DNA of 64,000 nt from positions 620,001 to 684,000 of the forward strand of contig NZ_SHKM01000001.1 in assembly GCF_004217225.1 (NCBI RefSeq). The letters run 5' to 3'. This DNA comes from Azospira oryzae. GTDB taxonomy: Bacteria > Pseudomonadota > Gammaproteobacteria > Burkholderiales > Rhodocyclaceae. The position numbers were made by a program, and so were the translations under genes. The notes under the pieces were generated by a model. It saw only the letters and a program-made list of their open reading frames with translations, did no database searches and was not told the DNA's origin. This document shows, one piece after another, positions 8,648-16,354 of this stretch (positions within the stretch are counted from its first letter, which is position 1; every line of letters begins with the position of its first letter).

Positions 8648-9643
8648 TCAGTGCAGCGGCGGCAGACGCTCTTGCCAGGGGGCTGGCAGGACGCTGACGA
8701 CGCGGCTGCGGCAGGTGTGCCAGAAGGCCGAGAGCAGGAGCAGGGCGGCGCCGATGCAGAGGGCGGTGAAGGCGAAGCTGAGGCTGACCATGCCCAGGTT
8801 CTTCAGCAGGGCGGTGAAAGCGTAGAGCAGATAGGCCAGGGCCGACACCATCAGGGCGCGCCGGTCGATGGCCAGGGACAGCAGTCCCAGCAGGGCGTAG
8901 ATGAGAAGCGCCGCGGCGGCCTGAACCAGGGTGGCCTCCCGGGAGAACATCTGCAGCGACGTGAAAATGGGATGGACCAGCAGGGGCGCCGCCAGCAGGT
9001 GCAGCCAGAAGGCCACGTCGGCGCGGCGGGTCTTGCGCTGCGGATCGGCCGTGTCCCAGGCCATGGCCAGGGCGAACACCGCCGTGCCGGCGACGAAGGT
9101 GATGGGGGCATACCATTCCCGGGCCAGCGTTGATCTGAGGAAGAGCATGGCCAGCAGGGTGCCGGCCACCGCGGCGGCGCCGGCGGCGACGGTGATGGGC
9201 ACGCGGAAACGCCGCCAGTGCAGCCAGGCGCCGAGGCCGCCGAGGAGCCCCGCCAGGGGCAGGGAAACGCTGTCCAGGGGCCGCAGCACGGCCACGGTCA
9301 TACCCACCAGGCCGCCGACGAAAGCCAGCAGAAGCACGATGGAGGGCAGGGCCAGGCGCCGCTGGCGGGTGAAGAACTCGGCCAGACCCCAGGCCGTGGC
9401 GGCCACCAGCAGGGGGCCGGCGCCGTCATGGACGCGGCTGCCGAGCCAGCCGAGGGCGGCCAGGAGCAGCAGGCAGGCGATGACCACGAAAATGTCGTTG
9501 AAGCCGCTGACCAGGCGGAAGTGCTCCTCATCCACCACCGGCAGGGGCCGGCCCTGCACCATATAGGCCTGGAAGGCATCCACCGCCTCCTGGCTGAGCA
9601 CGCCGTCGCGCACGGCGGCCGCCAGATCCTCGTCGTTGTACAT
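8648..9643 (-). CDS. Predicted multi-pass membrane protein, unknown function
   Basis: A 331-residue protein from ATG 9643, preceded by a clear AGGAG ribosome site. The open frame continues upstream, but that part is antisense to the PAP2 gene and is not coding. Residues 1-45 are a soluble segment (MYNDEDLAAAVRDGVLSQEA, then VDEEHFRLVSGFNDIFVV). About ten hydrophobic helices follow to the end. The layout recalls DUF2157-type membrane proteins, but assignment to that family is not secure. It lies downstream of the PAP2 phosphatase gene on the same strand, 62 bp away, and may be co-transcribed with it. Confidence 0.75.
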   Translation of the reverse strand: MYNDEDLAAAVRDGVLSQEAVDAFQAYMVQGRPLPVVDEEHFRLVSGFNDIFVVIACLLLLAALGWLGSRVHDGAGPLLVAATAWGLAEFFTRQRRLALPSIVLLLAFVGGLVGMTVAVLRPLDSVSLPLAGLLGGLGAWLHWRRFRVPITVAAGAAAVAGTLLAMLFLRSTLAREWYAPITFVAGTAVFALAMAWDTADPQRKTRRADVAFWLHLLAAPLLVHPIFTSLQMFSREATLVQAAAALLIYALLGLLSLAIDRRALMVSALAYLLYAFTALLKNLGMVSLSFAFTALCIGAALLLLSAFWHTCRSRVVSVLPAPWQERLPPLH

Positions 9644-9705
9644 CGGGGCAAGCTCCTGCAATAACTCGATCGGTGAGGGAACGGGCGTTCCCGCAGGCCT
9701 GCAGG

Positions 9706-10356
9706 CTACCGGATTTGTATGCCGTCGTCTTGTCCGGCGCGGGTCGTCGATGCCGCCGCCGGATGCCACAGCCGGTCCAGGACCAGGGCGGTGAGGCCGC
9801 CGAGGAGGGCGCCGGCCAGCACGTCGCTGAGGAAATGCACCTGCAGGTAGAGGCGGGAGACGCCCACTGCCAGCCCCAGCACGGCTGCCGCCGCCAGGAC
9901 CCAGGAGCGTTGCAGCAGCAGGCCGAGGGCGATGCCGAAGGCCAGGGCCTGGGCGCTGTGCAGACTGGGGAAGGAGGCGTGGGTGGCGAGGCCGTCCAGG
10001 GCCGGGTAGAGGTCGGGCCGGGGGCGCTGGATGAGGCTCTTGGCCAGGTAGCCGATGCCGATGGCAAGGCCCAGGGCGGCGGCCGGCAGCCAAGCCCGGG
10101 GCCGACGGCGGTGCGCCAGGAGGCCCAGCAACAGGCTGGCCGGCAGCAGCAGCCAGAGGGAGCCGAGCCAGGTGAGGCTGCCCATGGCCCGGTCCAGCAG
10201 GGGGCTGCGGATCTGGGCGAAAAGGTCGAGCAGGGCCCGGTCCCAGGCCGGGATGCCCCGGGGAGCCAGCAACCACAAGGCTGTCAGGCAGGCCATGCCG
10301 AAGAGGGCCGTGCCCAGGACTCGCCCGGCCAGGGGCCGTGGAGAAAGGCGTCCCAT
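9706..10356 (-). CDS. PAP2 superfamily membrane phosphatase
   Basis: A 216-residue inner-membrane protein with about six hydrophobic helices and all three acid-phosphatase signatures. These are KSLIQRPRPD, FPSLHSAQA (the usual PSGH reads PSLH here) and SRLYLQVHFLSDVLAG. Such proteins dephosphorylate lipid phosphates or undecaprenyl pyrophosphate. The substrate cannot be told from sequence, and the Gly to Leu change in motif 2 is a variation seen in the broad family. The gene starts 4 bp after the histidine-kinase stop, so it is likely the third gene of the two-component operon and may contribute to envelope remodelling. Confidence 0.88.
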   Translation of the reverse strand: MGRLSPRPLAGRVLGTALFGMACLTALWLLAPRGIPAWDRALLDLFAQIRSPLLDRAMGSLTWLGSLWLLLPASLLLGLLAHRRRPRAWLPAAALGLAIGIGYLAKSLIQRPRPDLYPALDGLATHASFPSLHSAQALAFGIALGLLLQRSWVLAAAAVLGLAVGVSRLYLQVHFLSDVLAGALLGGLTALVLDRLWHPAAASTTRAGQDDGIQIR

Positions 10357-10360
10357 GGGC

Positions 10361-11689
10361 TCAGGCGGGGGGCAGGGGCAGCAGCAGGCGGGCGGCCAGG
10401 CCGCCGCCCTCCCGGGGCGACAACTCCAGGCGGCCGCCGTGCAGGCGGGCGATGCGTTCGACGATGGCCAGGCCCAGGCCGGTGCCGGTGGTGTCGCTGC
10501 GGGCGGCCTCGAGGCGGGTGAAGGGGCGCTTCAGCCGTTCCACTTCGGCGGGGGGAATGCCCGGTCCCCGGTCCAGCACGGCGAGGAAGGCCTGTCCGTC
10601 GGCGATGCCGGAGGCCAGGGTGATGTCGCCGCCGCCGTATTTGCGGGCGTTGCCGATGAGGTTGGTCAGGGCCCGTTCCAGGGCCCGGGGGCGCAGCCGC
10701 AGGGGCGGCAGGGGCGATGTCTGCAGTTGCACCGGCTCCTGCCGTTCCTGGCAGCGGCGGGCCAGGGTGGCCAGCAGCTGGTTGGGATCGGCGCTTTCTT
10801 CCGGCTCCTGCTCCTCGCCCCGGGCGTAATCGAGGAACTGGCCGATGATGCCGTCCATCTGGGTGATGTCGTCGTTCATGCCGGCCCGCAGGCTTTCGTC
10901 TTCCACCCCCATTTCCGCCGCCAGGCGCATGCGCGCCAGGGGGGTGCGCAGATCGTGGGAGATGCCGGCCAGGACCAGGGCCCGTTCGCTTTCCAGGCGG
11001 GCCAGGTCGGCGGACATCTGGTTCATGGCCCGGGCCAGCAGGCGCACTTCCTCTGCCCCTTCTTCGGCCAGGGTGGGCGGCCGTTCGCCGCGGCCCACGG
11101 CCCGGGCGGCCCGGGCCATGATCTTCAGGGGGCGGGCGATGCGGGCGACGATGAGCCAGGCCACCACCAGGGACAGCACCAGGGAGACGGCGCCCCAGCC
11201 CAGCCACTGCCAGGTCGGGTTGCGCTCGGTGCGCTCCCGCGGCAGCACCAGCCAGTAATCGTCCCCTTCCTCCATGGAAAAGCGGATCCAGAAGCCGGGC
11301 TGGTCGTTTACGGCGATGGCAAAGCTGGCCTGGGGGCCCATCAACTGGAAGGCTTCGCGCTGGAAGATGGTGAAGAACTCCCGGTCGGGCAGGGGCGTGA
11401 CCCGGTCCTGTTCTTCCGCCGGGTAGAGGCGCAGGCCTTCCCGTTCCGACAGTTCCCGCAGCAGGTCGCGGCGCAGCACCGGGTCGGCGCTGAGCAGGGC
11501 GGCCCGGGTGATGTTGGCGACGCTGGTGGTGAGCTGGGCCAGCTGGCGGGCCCGGGGTTCCCGCTCGGCGGCCCGGAACAGGGCGACCCAGACCGAGACG
11601 GACACCAGCAGCAGCACCGCCACCAGGATGAAGGCCCGCACCAGCAGGGTGCGGGGCAGCAGGCGCTGCAGGGTGCGCGGCAGTTTCAT
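10361..11689 (-). CDS. EnvZ-type sensor histidine kinase
   Basis: A 442-residue inner-membrane kinase. One transmembrane helix lies near residues 16-37 and a second near 165-185, bracketing a periplasmic region of about 125 residues. HAMP and DHp domains follow, with the phospho-acceptor in GISHDLRTPLARMRLAAEMG. The ATP-binding domain has the N box (NLIGNARKYGGG), DRGPGIP and GTGLGLAIVERIARLHGG. The SHDLRTPLARMRL H-box is characteristic of EnvZ relatives. It starts 13 bp after the response-regulator stop, so the two form a cognate pair. The signal sensed is unknown. Confidence 0.92.
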   Translation of the reverse strand: MKLPRTLQRLLPRTLLVRAFILVAVLLLVSVSVWVALFRAAEREPRARQLAQLTTSVANITRAALLSADPVLRRDLLRELSEREGLRLYPAEEQDRVTPLPDREFFTIFQREAFQLMGPQASFAIAVNDQPGFWIRFSMEEGDDYWLVLPRERTERNPTWQWLGWGAVSLVLSLVVAWLIVARIARPLKIMARAARAVGRGERPPTLAEEGAEEVRLLARAMNQMSADLARLESERALVLAGISHDLRTPLARMRLAAEMGVEDESLRAGMNDDITQMDGIIGQFLDYARGEEQEPEESADPNQLLATLARRCQERQEPVQLQTSPLPPLRLRPRALERALTNLIGNARKYGGGDITLASGIADGQAFLAVLDRGPGIPPAEVERLKRPFTRLEAARSDTTGTGLGLAIVERIARLHGGRLELSPREGGGLAARLLLPLPPA

Positions 11690-11702
11690 GGCCGGCGGGG
11701 GC

Positions 11703-12437
11703 TCAGGCGGTGGTGCCCTGGCCGTCCGGCACGAACACGTAGCCGAAGCCCCAGACGGTCTGGATGTAGCGCGGGGTCTGGGGATCCGGCTCGATCAGCT
11801 TGCGCAGGCGGGAAATCTGCACGTCGATGGCCCGGTCGAAGGGGCCCTGTTCCCGGCCCCGGGCCAGGCTCATCAGGCGGTCCCGGGAAAGGGGCTGGCG
11901 CGGGTGCTGCAGCAGCACCTTGAGCACGGCGAATTCCCCGGTGGTGAGCATCACCGCCTCGCCCTCGGCGCCCCGGGTGAGGCGGCGGGTGGCCAGGTCG
12001 ATACTGATCTCGCCCACCTGCACCGTGCCTTCGGCCTCCACCGGGGAGCCCGGCGGCGGCAGGGCGCGGCGGCGCAGCACCGCATGGATGCGGGCCACCA
12101 GCTCGCGGGGGTTGAAGGGCTTGGGCAGGTAGTCGTCGGCGCCCATTTCCAGGCCGACGATGCGGTCGATCTCGTCGCCCTTGGCGGTGAGCATGAGCAC
12201 CGCCTGGTGCGGGTCGGCGGCCCGCAGGCGGCGGCAGATGGAGAGGCCGTCCTCGCCGGGCAGCATCAGGTCCAGCACCAGCAGGTCGAAGGTCTCCCGG
12301 GCCAGCAGCTTGTCCATGGCCGGGGCGTTTTCCGCCGTCTTGACGACGAAGCCCTGTTCGCCCAGGTAGCGCAGCAGCAGGTCCCGCAGGCGCTGGTCGT
12401 CGTCCACGACGAGAATGCGTTGTTTGTTTTCGCTCAT
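11703..12437 (-). CDS. ompR: OmpR-family response regulator
   Basis: A 244-residue DNA-binding response regulator. The receiver has the acidic pair in ILVVDDDQRLRDLL, phospho-acceptor Asp in LLVLDLMLPGEDGL, Thr in LMLTAKGDE and Lys in DYLPKPFNPRELVARI. The C-terminal winged helix has LTTGEFAVLKVLLQHPRQPLSRDRLM and ends with the usual YIQTVWGFGYVF. ATG 12437 is preferred to the TTG three codons upstream. It is the first gene of a three- or four-gene operon with the kinase and PAP2 phosphatase. It is divergent from a small secreted-protein gene across about 300 bp containing a paired direct repeat that may be its target. Confidence 0.9.
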   Translation of the reverse strand: MSENKQRILVVDDDQRLRDLLLRYLGEQGFVVKTAENAPAMDKLLARETFDLLVLDLMLPGEDGLSICRRLRAADPHQAVLMLTAKGDEIDRIVGLEMGADDYLPKPFNPRELVARIHAVLRRRALPPPGSPVEAEGTVQVGEISIDLATRRLTRGAEGEAVMLTTGEFAVLKVLLQHPRQPLSRDRLMSLARGREQGPFDRAIDVQISRLRKLIEPDPQTPRYIQTVWGFGYVFVPDGQGTTA

Positions 12438-12745
12438 GGCTGGCAATGCTAACCGGTTCCGTGCCCCGGCAACAGGGCTCCGCCGGGCCCGACGGGGGCC
12501 AAGTCGTTACGCCGCGTTGCTGACCGGGGCTGGGGAAACAATTATTTACAAAGCCGTGGGCCGGCCTTACATCCAGACGGGGCCGGGCTTGCATCCAGGC
12601 GTTAGGATGGCGTCGTGGCTGCCGCTCTGGAAGCGGCCCGGCAATTTGGGCACACTGTGCGCCGTCGCCGGCCCGGGCTCCGGGGTTGCGCGGGCTTTCC
12701 CGCCGTGACGGCGACGTTGCCGGTTGTAGTGATTCCATGGTGCAT
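12438..12745. other. Divergent intergenic region with paired direct repeats
   Basis: About 300 bp between the divergently transcribed response-regulator gene and the small secreted-protein gene. It contains no convincing coding frame. An 11-bp sequence, CTTRCATCCAG, occurs twice at 12566 and 12588, 22 bp start to start. A weak sigma70-like TTTACA lies at 12545-12550. The region must hold promoters for both genes. Confidence 0.5.
12566..12598 (+). promoter_or_regulatory. Candidate response-regulator binding site (direct repeat, 22-bp phase)
   Basis: CTTACATCCAG at 12566-12576 and CTTGCATCCAG at 12588-12598 match at 10 of 11 positions and begin exactly two helical turns apart. OmpR-family regulators bind tandem direct repeats on one face of DNA, so the position beside the regulator gene makes this a plausible self- or neighbour-regulatory site. 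Sequence inference only. Confidence 0.4.
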
Positions 12746-13123
12746 ATGAAACGACTGTTCCTCTCCGCTCTCCTGCTGCTCTCTGCCGCCTCCCTCTGGG
12801 CCCGGCCGGAGGAGCCGCGCCTGCTGGCCCAGGCCGAAGGCGGCCTGCGCATGGAGCGGGCGGAGGACCCCCACGCCCGTCTGAGCAAGGAAGAGCGGCG
12901 GGAAGTCCGGCGCCAGTGGCTCAATTCCCGCCAGGCCGAGCGGGAGGAGGGGCCTCCCGGTTTTGCGCCGGGCGAGGAGCGGCGGCGCCTGTCGCCGGAA
13001 GAGCGGCAGCGCCTGCGGCGGGATGTGCACGAGGCCGGCCGGGAGTTCTACCCCCGGGAAGAGCGCCGTCCCCTGTACCCGGAAGGGCTGCCCCCGGCGC
13101 CCCGCTCTCCCCGCCATCCCTGA
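12746..13123 (+). CDS. Small secreted Arg/Glu-rich protein, unknown function
   Basis: A 125-residue product from ATG 12746; an in-frame ATG nine bases earlier is an alternative. It starts with a clear Sec signal peptide (MKRLFLSALLLLSAASLWA, cleavage likely after this Ala). The mature part is charged and has two similar segments, RLSKEERREVRRQW and RLSPEERQRLRRDV, predicted to be helical. A Pro-rich end follows. This resembles DUF3106-like small periplasmic proteins, but the link is loose. It is divergent from the OmpR/EnvZ-type operon, so it may be a target or accessory of that system. Confidence 0.65.
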   Translation: MKRLFLSALLLLSAASLWARPEEPRLLAQAEGGLRMERAEDPHARLSKEERREVRRQWLNSRQAEREEGPPGFAPGEERRRLSPEERQRLRRDVHEAGREFYPREERRPLYPEGLPPAPRSPRHP

Positions 13124-13503
13124 GGCGCCACCCCGCCGCCGGACGGGTGCCGAGCCCGTCGTCGATAAAAAATCCTGATCCACCCGGTACTTGCGGACTT
13201 GTTCACACAAGCTGTGGATAACTTTGTGGGTTATTGCCGGACAGATGGCCTAAGTAGCCCGGGGATAAGGATTTTTCTTACTCTGCCCAAAAAAACGGCT
13301 TTGCCGGTAATTTCAATAAAAACAAATAGATACAACGTCGGTGCTGGCTCCCGCCTGTCATCGTGGCCGGAAAGCGGCTCCCCGGGCCAAGGGGCGGGCT
13401 GTTTGTGCATAAGTCAAGTCTTGACACGCTTTTTTTCGCCTTTTTTTTGCCGACCCCAATGCCGGGGCGGGGAAGGGCCGGGCCTGGGTTAAAATCGCTC
13501 CCC
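13124..13503. other. Intergenic region with DnaA-box-like sequences and AT-rich stretch
   Basis: No gene is supported here. A perfect 9-bp DnaA box (TGTGGATAA, 13213-13221) is followed by weaker matches near 13225 and 13259. An AT-rich stretch spans about 13267-13335. A TTGACA hexamer occurs near 13420 ahead of T-runs. The region contains the promoter of tsaB, whose start is preceded closely by TTAAAAT. Confidence 0.5.
13213..13221 (-). promoter_or_regulatory. Perfect DnaA-box 9-mer
   Basis: TGTGGATAA is the reverse complement of the consensus DnaA box TTATCCACA. A flanking TGTGGGTTA at 13225-13233 differs at two positions. No dnaA, dnaN or gyrB gene is in the window, so this is not the expected replication origin context. 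Confidence 0.45.
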
Positions 13504-14187
13504 ATGAATCTGCTGGCCCTCGAAACCGCCACCGACCAGGGGTCCGTCGCCCTCTGGCGCGACGGCGTCCTCCTCTCCCGGGAATGTCCCGCCGGTGAGC
13601 AAAGCTCCCTGACCCTCTTGCCCCTGGTGCGCGCCATGATGGCCGAAGCCGGTCTGGCCATGGCGGACCTGGACGGCATCGCCTTCGGCGCCGGCCCGGG
13701 CGCCTTCACCGGCCTGCGGGTGGCCTGCGGCGTGGCCCAGGGCCTGGCGGTGGCCCTCGACCGGCCGGTGCTGCCGGTGGTCACCCTGGAGGCCATGGCC
13801 TATGCCGACGGCAGCCCCCAGGTGGCGGTCTATCTGGATGCCCGCATGAACGAAGTCTATTGCGGCGCCTACCGCCGGGTGGGCGAGGTCCTGGAACTGC
13901 AGGGCGCCATCACCGTCTGCCCGCCGGCAGAGGCGCCCCTGCCTGCTGCCGGAGACTGGGCGGTGTGCGGCAACGGCGTACCGGCCTACCCGGCCCTGAG
14001 CCAACGCCTGGCCGCCTGGCCCCTGGGCGGGCAACGGGTGCCGACGGCAGCGGCGGTGGCCCGGCTGGCGGCGCCCCGGCTGGCCCGGGGCGAAGGCCTG
14101 GACCCGGCCCTGGCGGCGCCCCTCTACATCCGCGACAAGGTCGCCCTGACCGTGGCCGAGCGCCTGGCCCAGGGCGGCAAGGCCTGA
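13504..14187 (+). CDS. tsaB: tRNA threonylcarbamoyladenosine biosynthesis protein TsaB
   Basis: A 227-residue ASKHA-fold protein needed with TsaC, TsaD and TsaE to make t6A at tRNA position 37. The start MNLLALETATDQGSVAL is typical, as are IAFGAGPGAFTGLRVACGVAQGLA and the C-terminal PLYIRDKVALT motif (usual form P-x-YLR). ATG 13504 fits family length; an upstream in-frame extension lacks similarity. It leads a compact run with rimI (3 bp apart) and the uracil-DNA glycosylase gene. TsaB-RimI adjacency is common in proteobacteria. Confidence 0.94.
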   Translation: MNLLALETATDQGSVALWRDGVLLSRECPAGEQSSLTLLPLVRAMMAEAGLAMADLDGIAFGAGPGAFTGLRVACGVAQGLAVALDRPVLPVVTLEAMAYADGSPQVAVYLDARMNEVYCGAYRRVGEVLELQGAITVCPPAEAPLPAAGDWAVCGNGVPAYPALSQRLAAWPLGGQRVPTAAAVARLAAPRLARGEGLDPALAAPLYIRDKVALTVAERLAQGGKA

Positions 14188-14190
14188 CCC

Positions 14191-14682
14191 ATGCGCTCCC
14201 TTTCCGCCCTGGCCGCCGAACTGGCTCCCCTGGAGTTCCTGCCCATGAACGGCAAGGACCTGGCCCAGGTCATGGAAATCGAAAACCGGGTCTATTCCCA
14301 TCCCTGGACCCAGGGCAATTTCGCCGACTCCATGAAGGCCGGCTACAGCTGCTGGGTGGCCCGGGAGGGCGGCGCCCTGGTGGGCTACATGGTGCTCATG
14401 CCCTCCCTGGACGAGACCCACCTGCTCAACATCAGCGTCGCCGCCGAGCGCCAGGGCCGGGGCTACGGCGCCCGGCTGCTGCGCTTCGCCATGGAGGTGT
14501 CGCGCCACGGCGGTGCCGTCACCATGCTGCTGGAGGTGCGTCCCTCCAACGCCAAGGCCCTGGCCCTCTATGAAAACTACGGTTTCCAGGTGATCGGCCG
14601 GCGCAAGGGTTATTACCCGGCCGTCGAGGGGCGGGAGGATGCCCTGGTGCTGCGCCGGGAGCTGGGGGAGATCGCGGCATGA
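14191..14682 (+). CDS. rimI: Ribosomal protein S18 alanine N-acetyltransferase
   Basis: A 163-residue GNAT-fold acetyltransferase predicted to acetylate the N-terminal Ala of ribosomal protein S18. The acetyl-CoA loop is RQGRGYGARLL. The later LLEVRPSNAKALALYENYGF and RKGYYP motifs are those of RimI. The first 15 residues before LEFLPMNGKDL are extra to many homologues. It follows tsaB by 3 bp and its stop overlaps the next start by 4 bp, so it is translated from the same message. Confidence 0.92.
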   Translation: MRSLSALAAELAPLEFLPMNGKDLAQVMEIENRVYSHPWTQGNFADSMKAGYSCWVAREGGALVGYMVLMPSLDETHLLNISVAAERQGRGYGARLLRFAMEVSRHGGAVTMLLEVRPSNAKALALYENYGFQVIGRRKGYYPAVEGREDALVLRRELGEIAA

Positions 14683-15539
14683 ACCATAACGGCGAGGGGC
14701 CCATGGGCAATCTGGAAATCCTGCATGAAATGGGGCTGACCCCCCTGTGGGTCCTGCGCGGCCAGGCGGAGGAGGGGGCTGAGGCGATGGATGCCGTCGC
14801 CCCGGCCGAGTCCGCCGCTGCCGCCGCTGCACCTGTGGCCGAAGCTCCCCGTTCGCCGCGGCCGTCCCTGATTTTGCCGCCGGCCGCTGCCGCGGCCTTC
14901 TCCGGTGCGGCGCCGGCGCCCCGGACGCCCCTGCCGGCCGGCAGCCTGGGCAATATGGGCTGGGATGAGTTGCAGGACGCGGTCGCCGCCTGTCAGGCCT
15001 GCGCCCTGTGCCAGCAGCGCAAGCAGGCGGTGCTCGGCGTCGGCGACCGGCAGCAGCCGGACTGGATGTTCATCGGCGAAGGCCCCGGTGCGGACGAGGA
15101 CGAGCAGGGCGAGCCCTTCGTCGGCCAGGCCGGCAAGCTGCTCGATGCCATGCTGGCCGCCATCGACCTGCAGCGGGGCCGGGGCGTCTACATCGGCAAT
15201 GCGGTGAAATGCCGGCCGCCGGGCAACCGCACGCCGGAGGCGGCGGAGATGGATACCTGCCGTCCCTACCTGCAGCGCCAGATCGAGCTGCTGCAACCCA
15301 AGCTGATCGTCCTCCTCGGCCGCGCCGCTGTGCACAGCGTGCTGGCCCAGGAGCGGCCCCTGGCCTCCCTGCGGGGCCGGCCCCACGAATACCTGCTCAA
15401 CGGCCGGCCGATCCCGGTGGTGGTGACCTACCATCCGGCCTATCTGCTGCGCAATCTCACGGACAAGGCCCGGGCCTGGGAAGACCTGTGCTTCGCCCGG
15501 CGCCTGCTGGCCGACGCCCGGCGCCAGGCCGGAGGTTGA
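14679..15539 (+). CDS. Type-4 (iron-sulfur) uracil-DNA glycosylase
   Basis: A 286-residue family-4 uracil-DNA glycosylase, which excises uracil from DNA and carries a 4Fe-4S cluster. Cysteines in ACQACALC (about 105-111) and in KCRPPGNRTPEAAEMDTC fit the cluster ligands. The uracil pocket has FIGEGPGADEDEQGEPFVGQAG, and the later motif is TYHPAYLLR. Residues 30-95 form an Ala/Pro-rich linker between a short N-terminal helix (NLEILHEMGLTPLWVLRG) and the enzyme domain. This arrangement is common in betaproteobacteria. ATG 14679 overlaps the rimI stop; ATG 14703 is an alternative. Confidence 0.9.
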   Translation: MNHNGEGPMGNLEILHEMGLTPLWVLRGQAEEGAEAMDAVAPAESAAAAAAPVAEAPRSPRPSLILPPAAAAAFSGAAPAPRTPLPAGSLGNMGWDELQDAVAACQACALCQQRKQAVLGVGDRQQPDWMFIGEGPGADEDEQGEPFVGQAGKLLDAMLAAIDLQRGRGVYIGNAVKCRPPGNRTPEAAEMDTCRPYLQRQIELLQPKLIVLLGRAAVHSVLAQERPLASLRGRPHEYLLNGRPIPVVVTYHPAYLLRNLTDKARAWEDLCFARRLLADARRQAGG

Positions 15540-15739
15540 TTCCGTTCATCTGGAGGCCAGGGAGTCAATAGGGGCGCTATTCTCCGCCATGGCATGCTGG
15601 AGATGTGCGTCCCTTCTGCCTTCCAGGGCATGCCCGTTGTGACCGGCCGTTGCTGTGGCGGCGCCGGCCATGCCCTTGTACTTTGCGTTACCATGCCCCA
15701 TCTTCATGCGCTGATCCCGCCAAATCGAGGAGAGTCCCC

Positions 15740-16342
15740 ATGTCCCTGCGCCTGCTAGCCCTCTTTTCCCTGGTCGCCGCCCTGCTCAGCGGTTGCGGCT
15801 ACAACACCTTCCAGTCCCTGGACGAGCAGTCCAAGGCCGCCTGGTCCGAAGTGCTCAACCAGTACCAGCGCCGCGCCGACCTGGTGCCCAACCTGGTGAA
15901 TACGGTGAAGGGCTACGCCGCCCACGAGGAAAAGGTGCTGACCGAAGTCACTGCCGCCCGGGCCAAGGTGGGCAGCATCCAGGCGACGCCGGAACTGGCC
16001 AACGATCCCCAGGCCCTGGCCCGCTTCCAGCAGGCCCAGGGGGAACTGTCCTCGGCCCTGTCGCGCCTGCTGGTGGTCAGCGAGAACTATCCCCAGCTGA
16101 AGGCCGATGCCGGTTTCCGCGACCTCCAGGCCCAGCTGGAAGGCACCGAGAACCGCATCGCCGTGGCCCGTAACCGCTACATCAAGGCCATCCAGGAGTA
16201 CAACGTGGCGGTGCGCAGCTTCCCCAACAACCTCACCGCCATGGCTTTCGGCTACCAGCCCAAGGCCAATTTCTCGGTGGAAAACGAACAGGCCATCTCC
16301 ACCGCGCCCAAGGTGGATTTCGGCGCCGCCCCGGCCAAGTAA
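15740..16342 (+). CDS. lemA: LemA family lipoprotein
   Basis: A 200-residue LemA protein with a lipoprotein signal (LVAALLSGCGYN), so predicted to be membrane-anchored by its lipidated Cys. Helical LemA motifs are present: QRRADLVPNLVNTVKGYAAHE, the AQGELSSALSRLLVVSENYP block and ARNRYIKAIQEYNVAVRSFP. ATG 15740 is preceded by GAGGAGAG at good spacing; an upstream in-frame extension is rejected. Its role is not well defined in the family. It heads a LemA-TPM-TPM cluster, a widespread association. Confidence 0.92.
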   Translation: MSLRLLALFSLVAALLSGCGYNTFQSLDEQSKAAWSEVLNQYQRRADLVPNLVNTVKGYAAHEEKVLTEVTAARAKVGSIQATPELANDPQALARFQQAQGELSSALSRLLVVSENYPQLKADAGFRDLQAQLEGTENRIAVARNRYIKAIQEYNVAVRSFPNNLTAMAFGYQPKANFSVENEQAISTAPKVDFGAAPAK

Positions 16343-16354
16343 GCCGCTCCGCTC

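Noticed and set aside
9644-10276. Upstream in-frame extension of the membrane-protein gene ending at 8648
   Set aside because: It runs across the PAP2 gene in another frame of the same strand and encodes Pro/Arg-rich sequence. The ATG at 9643 has a proper ribosome site.
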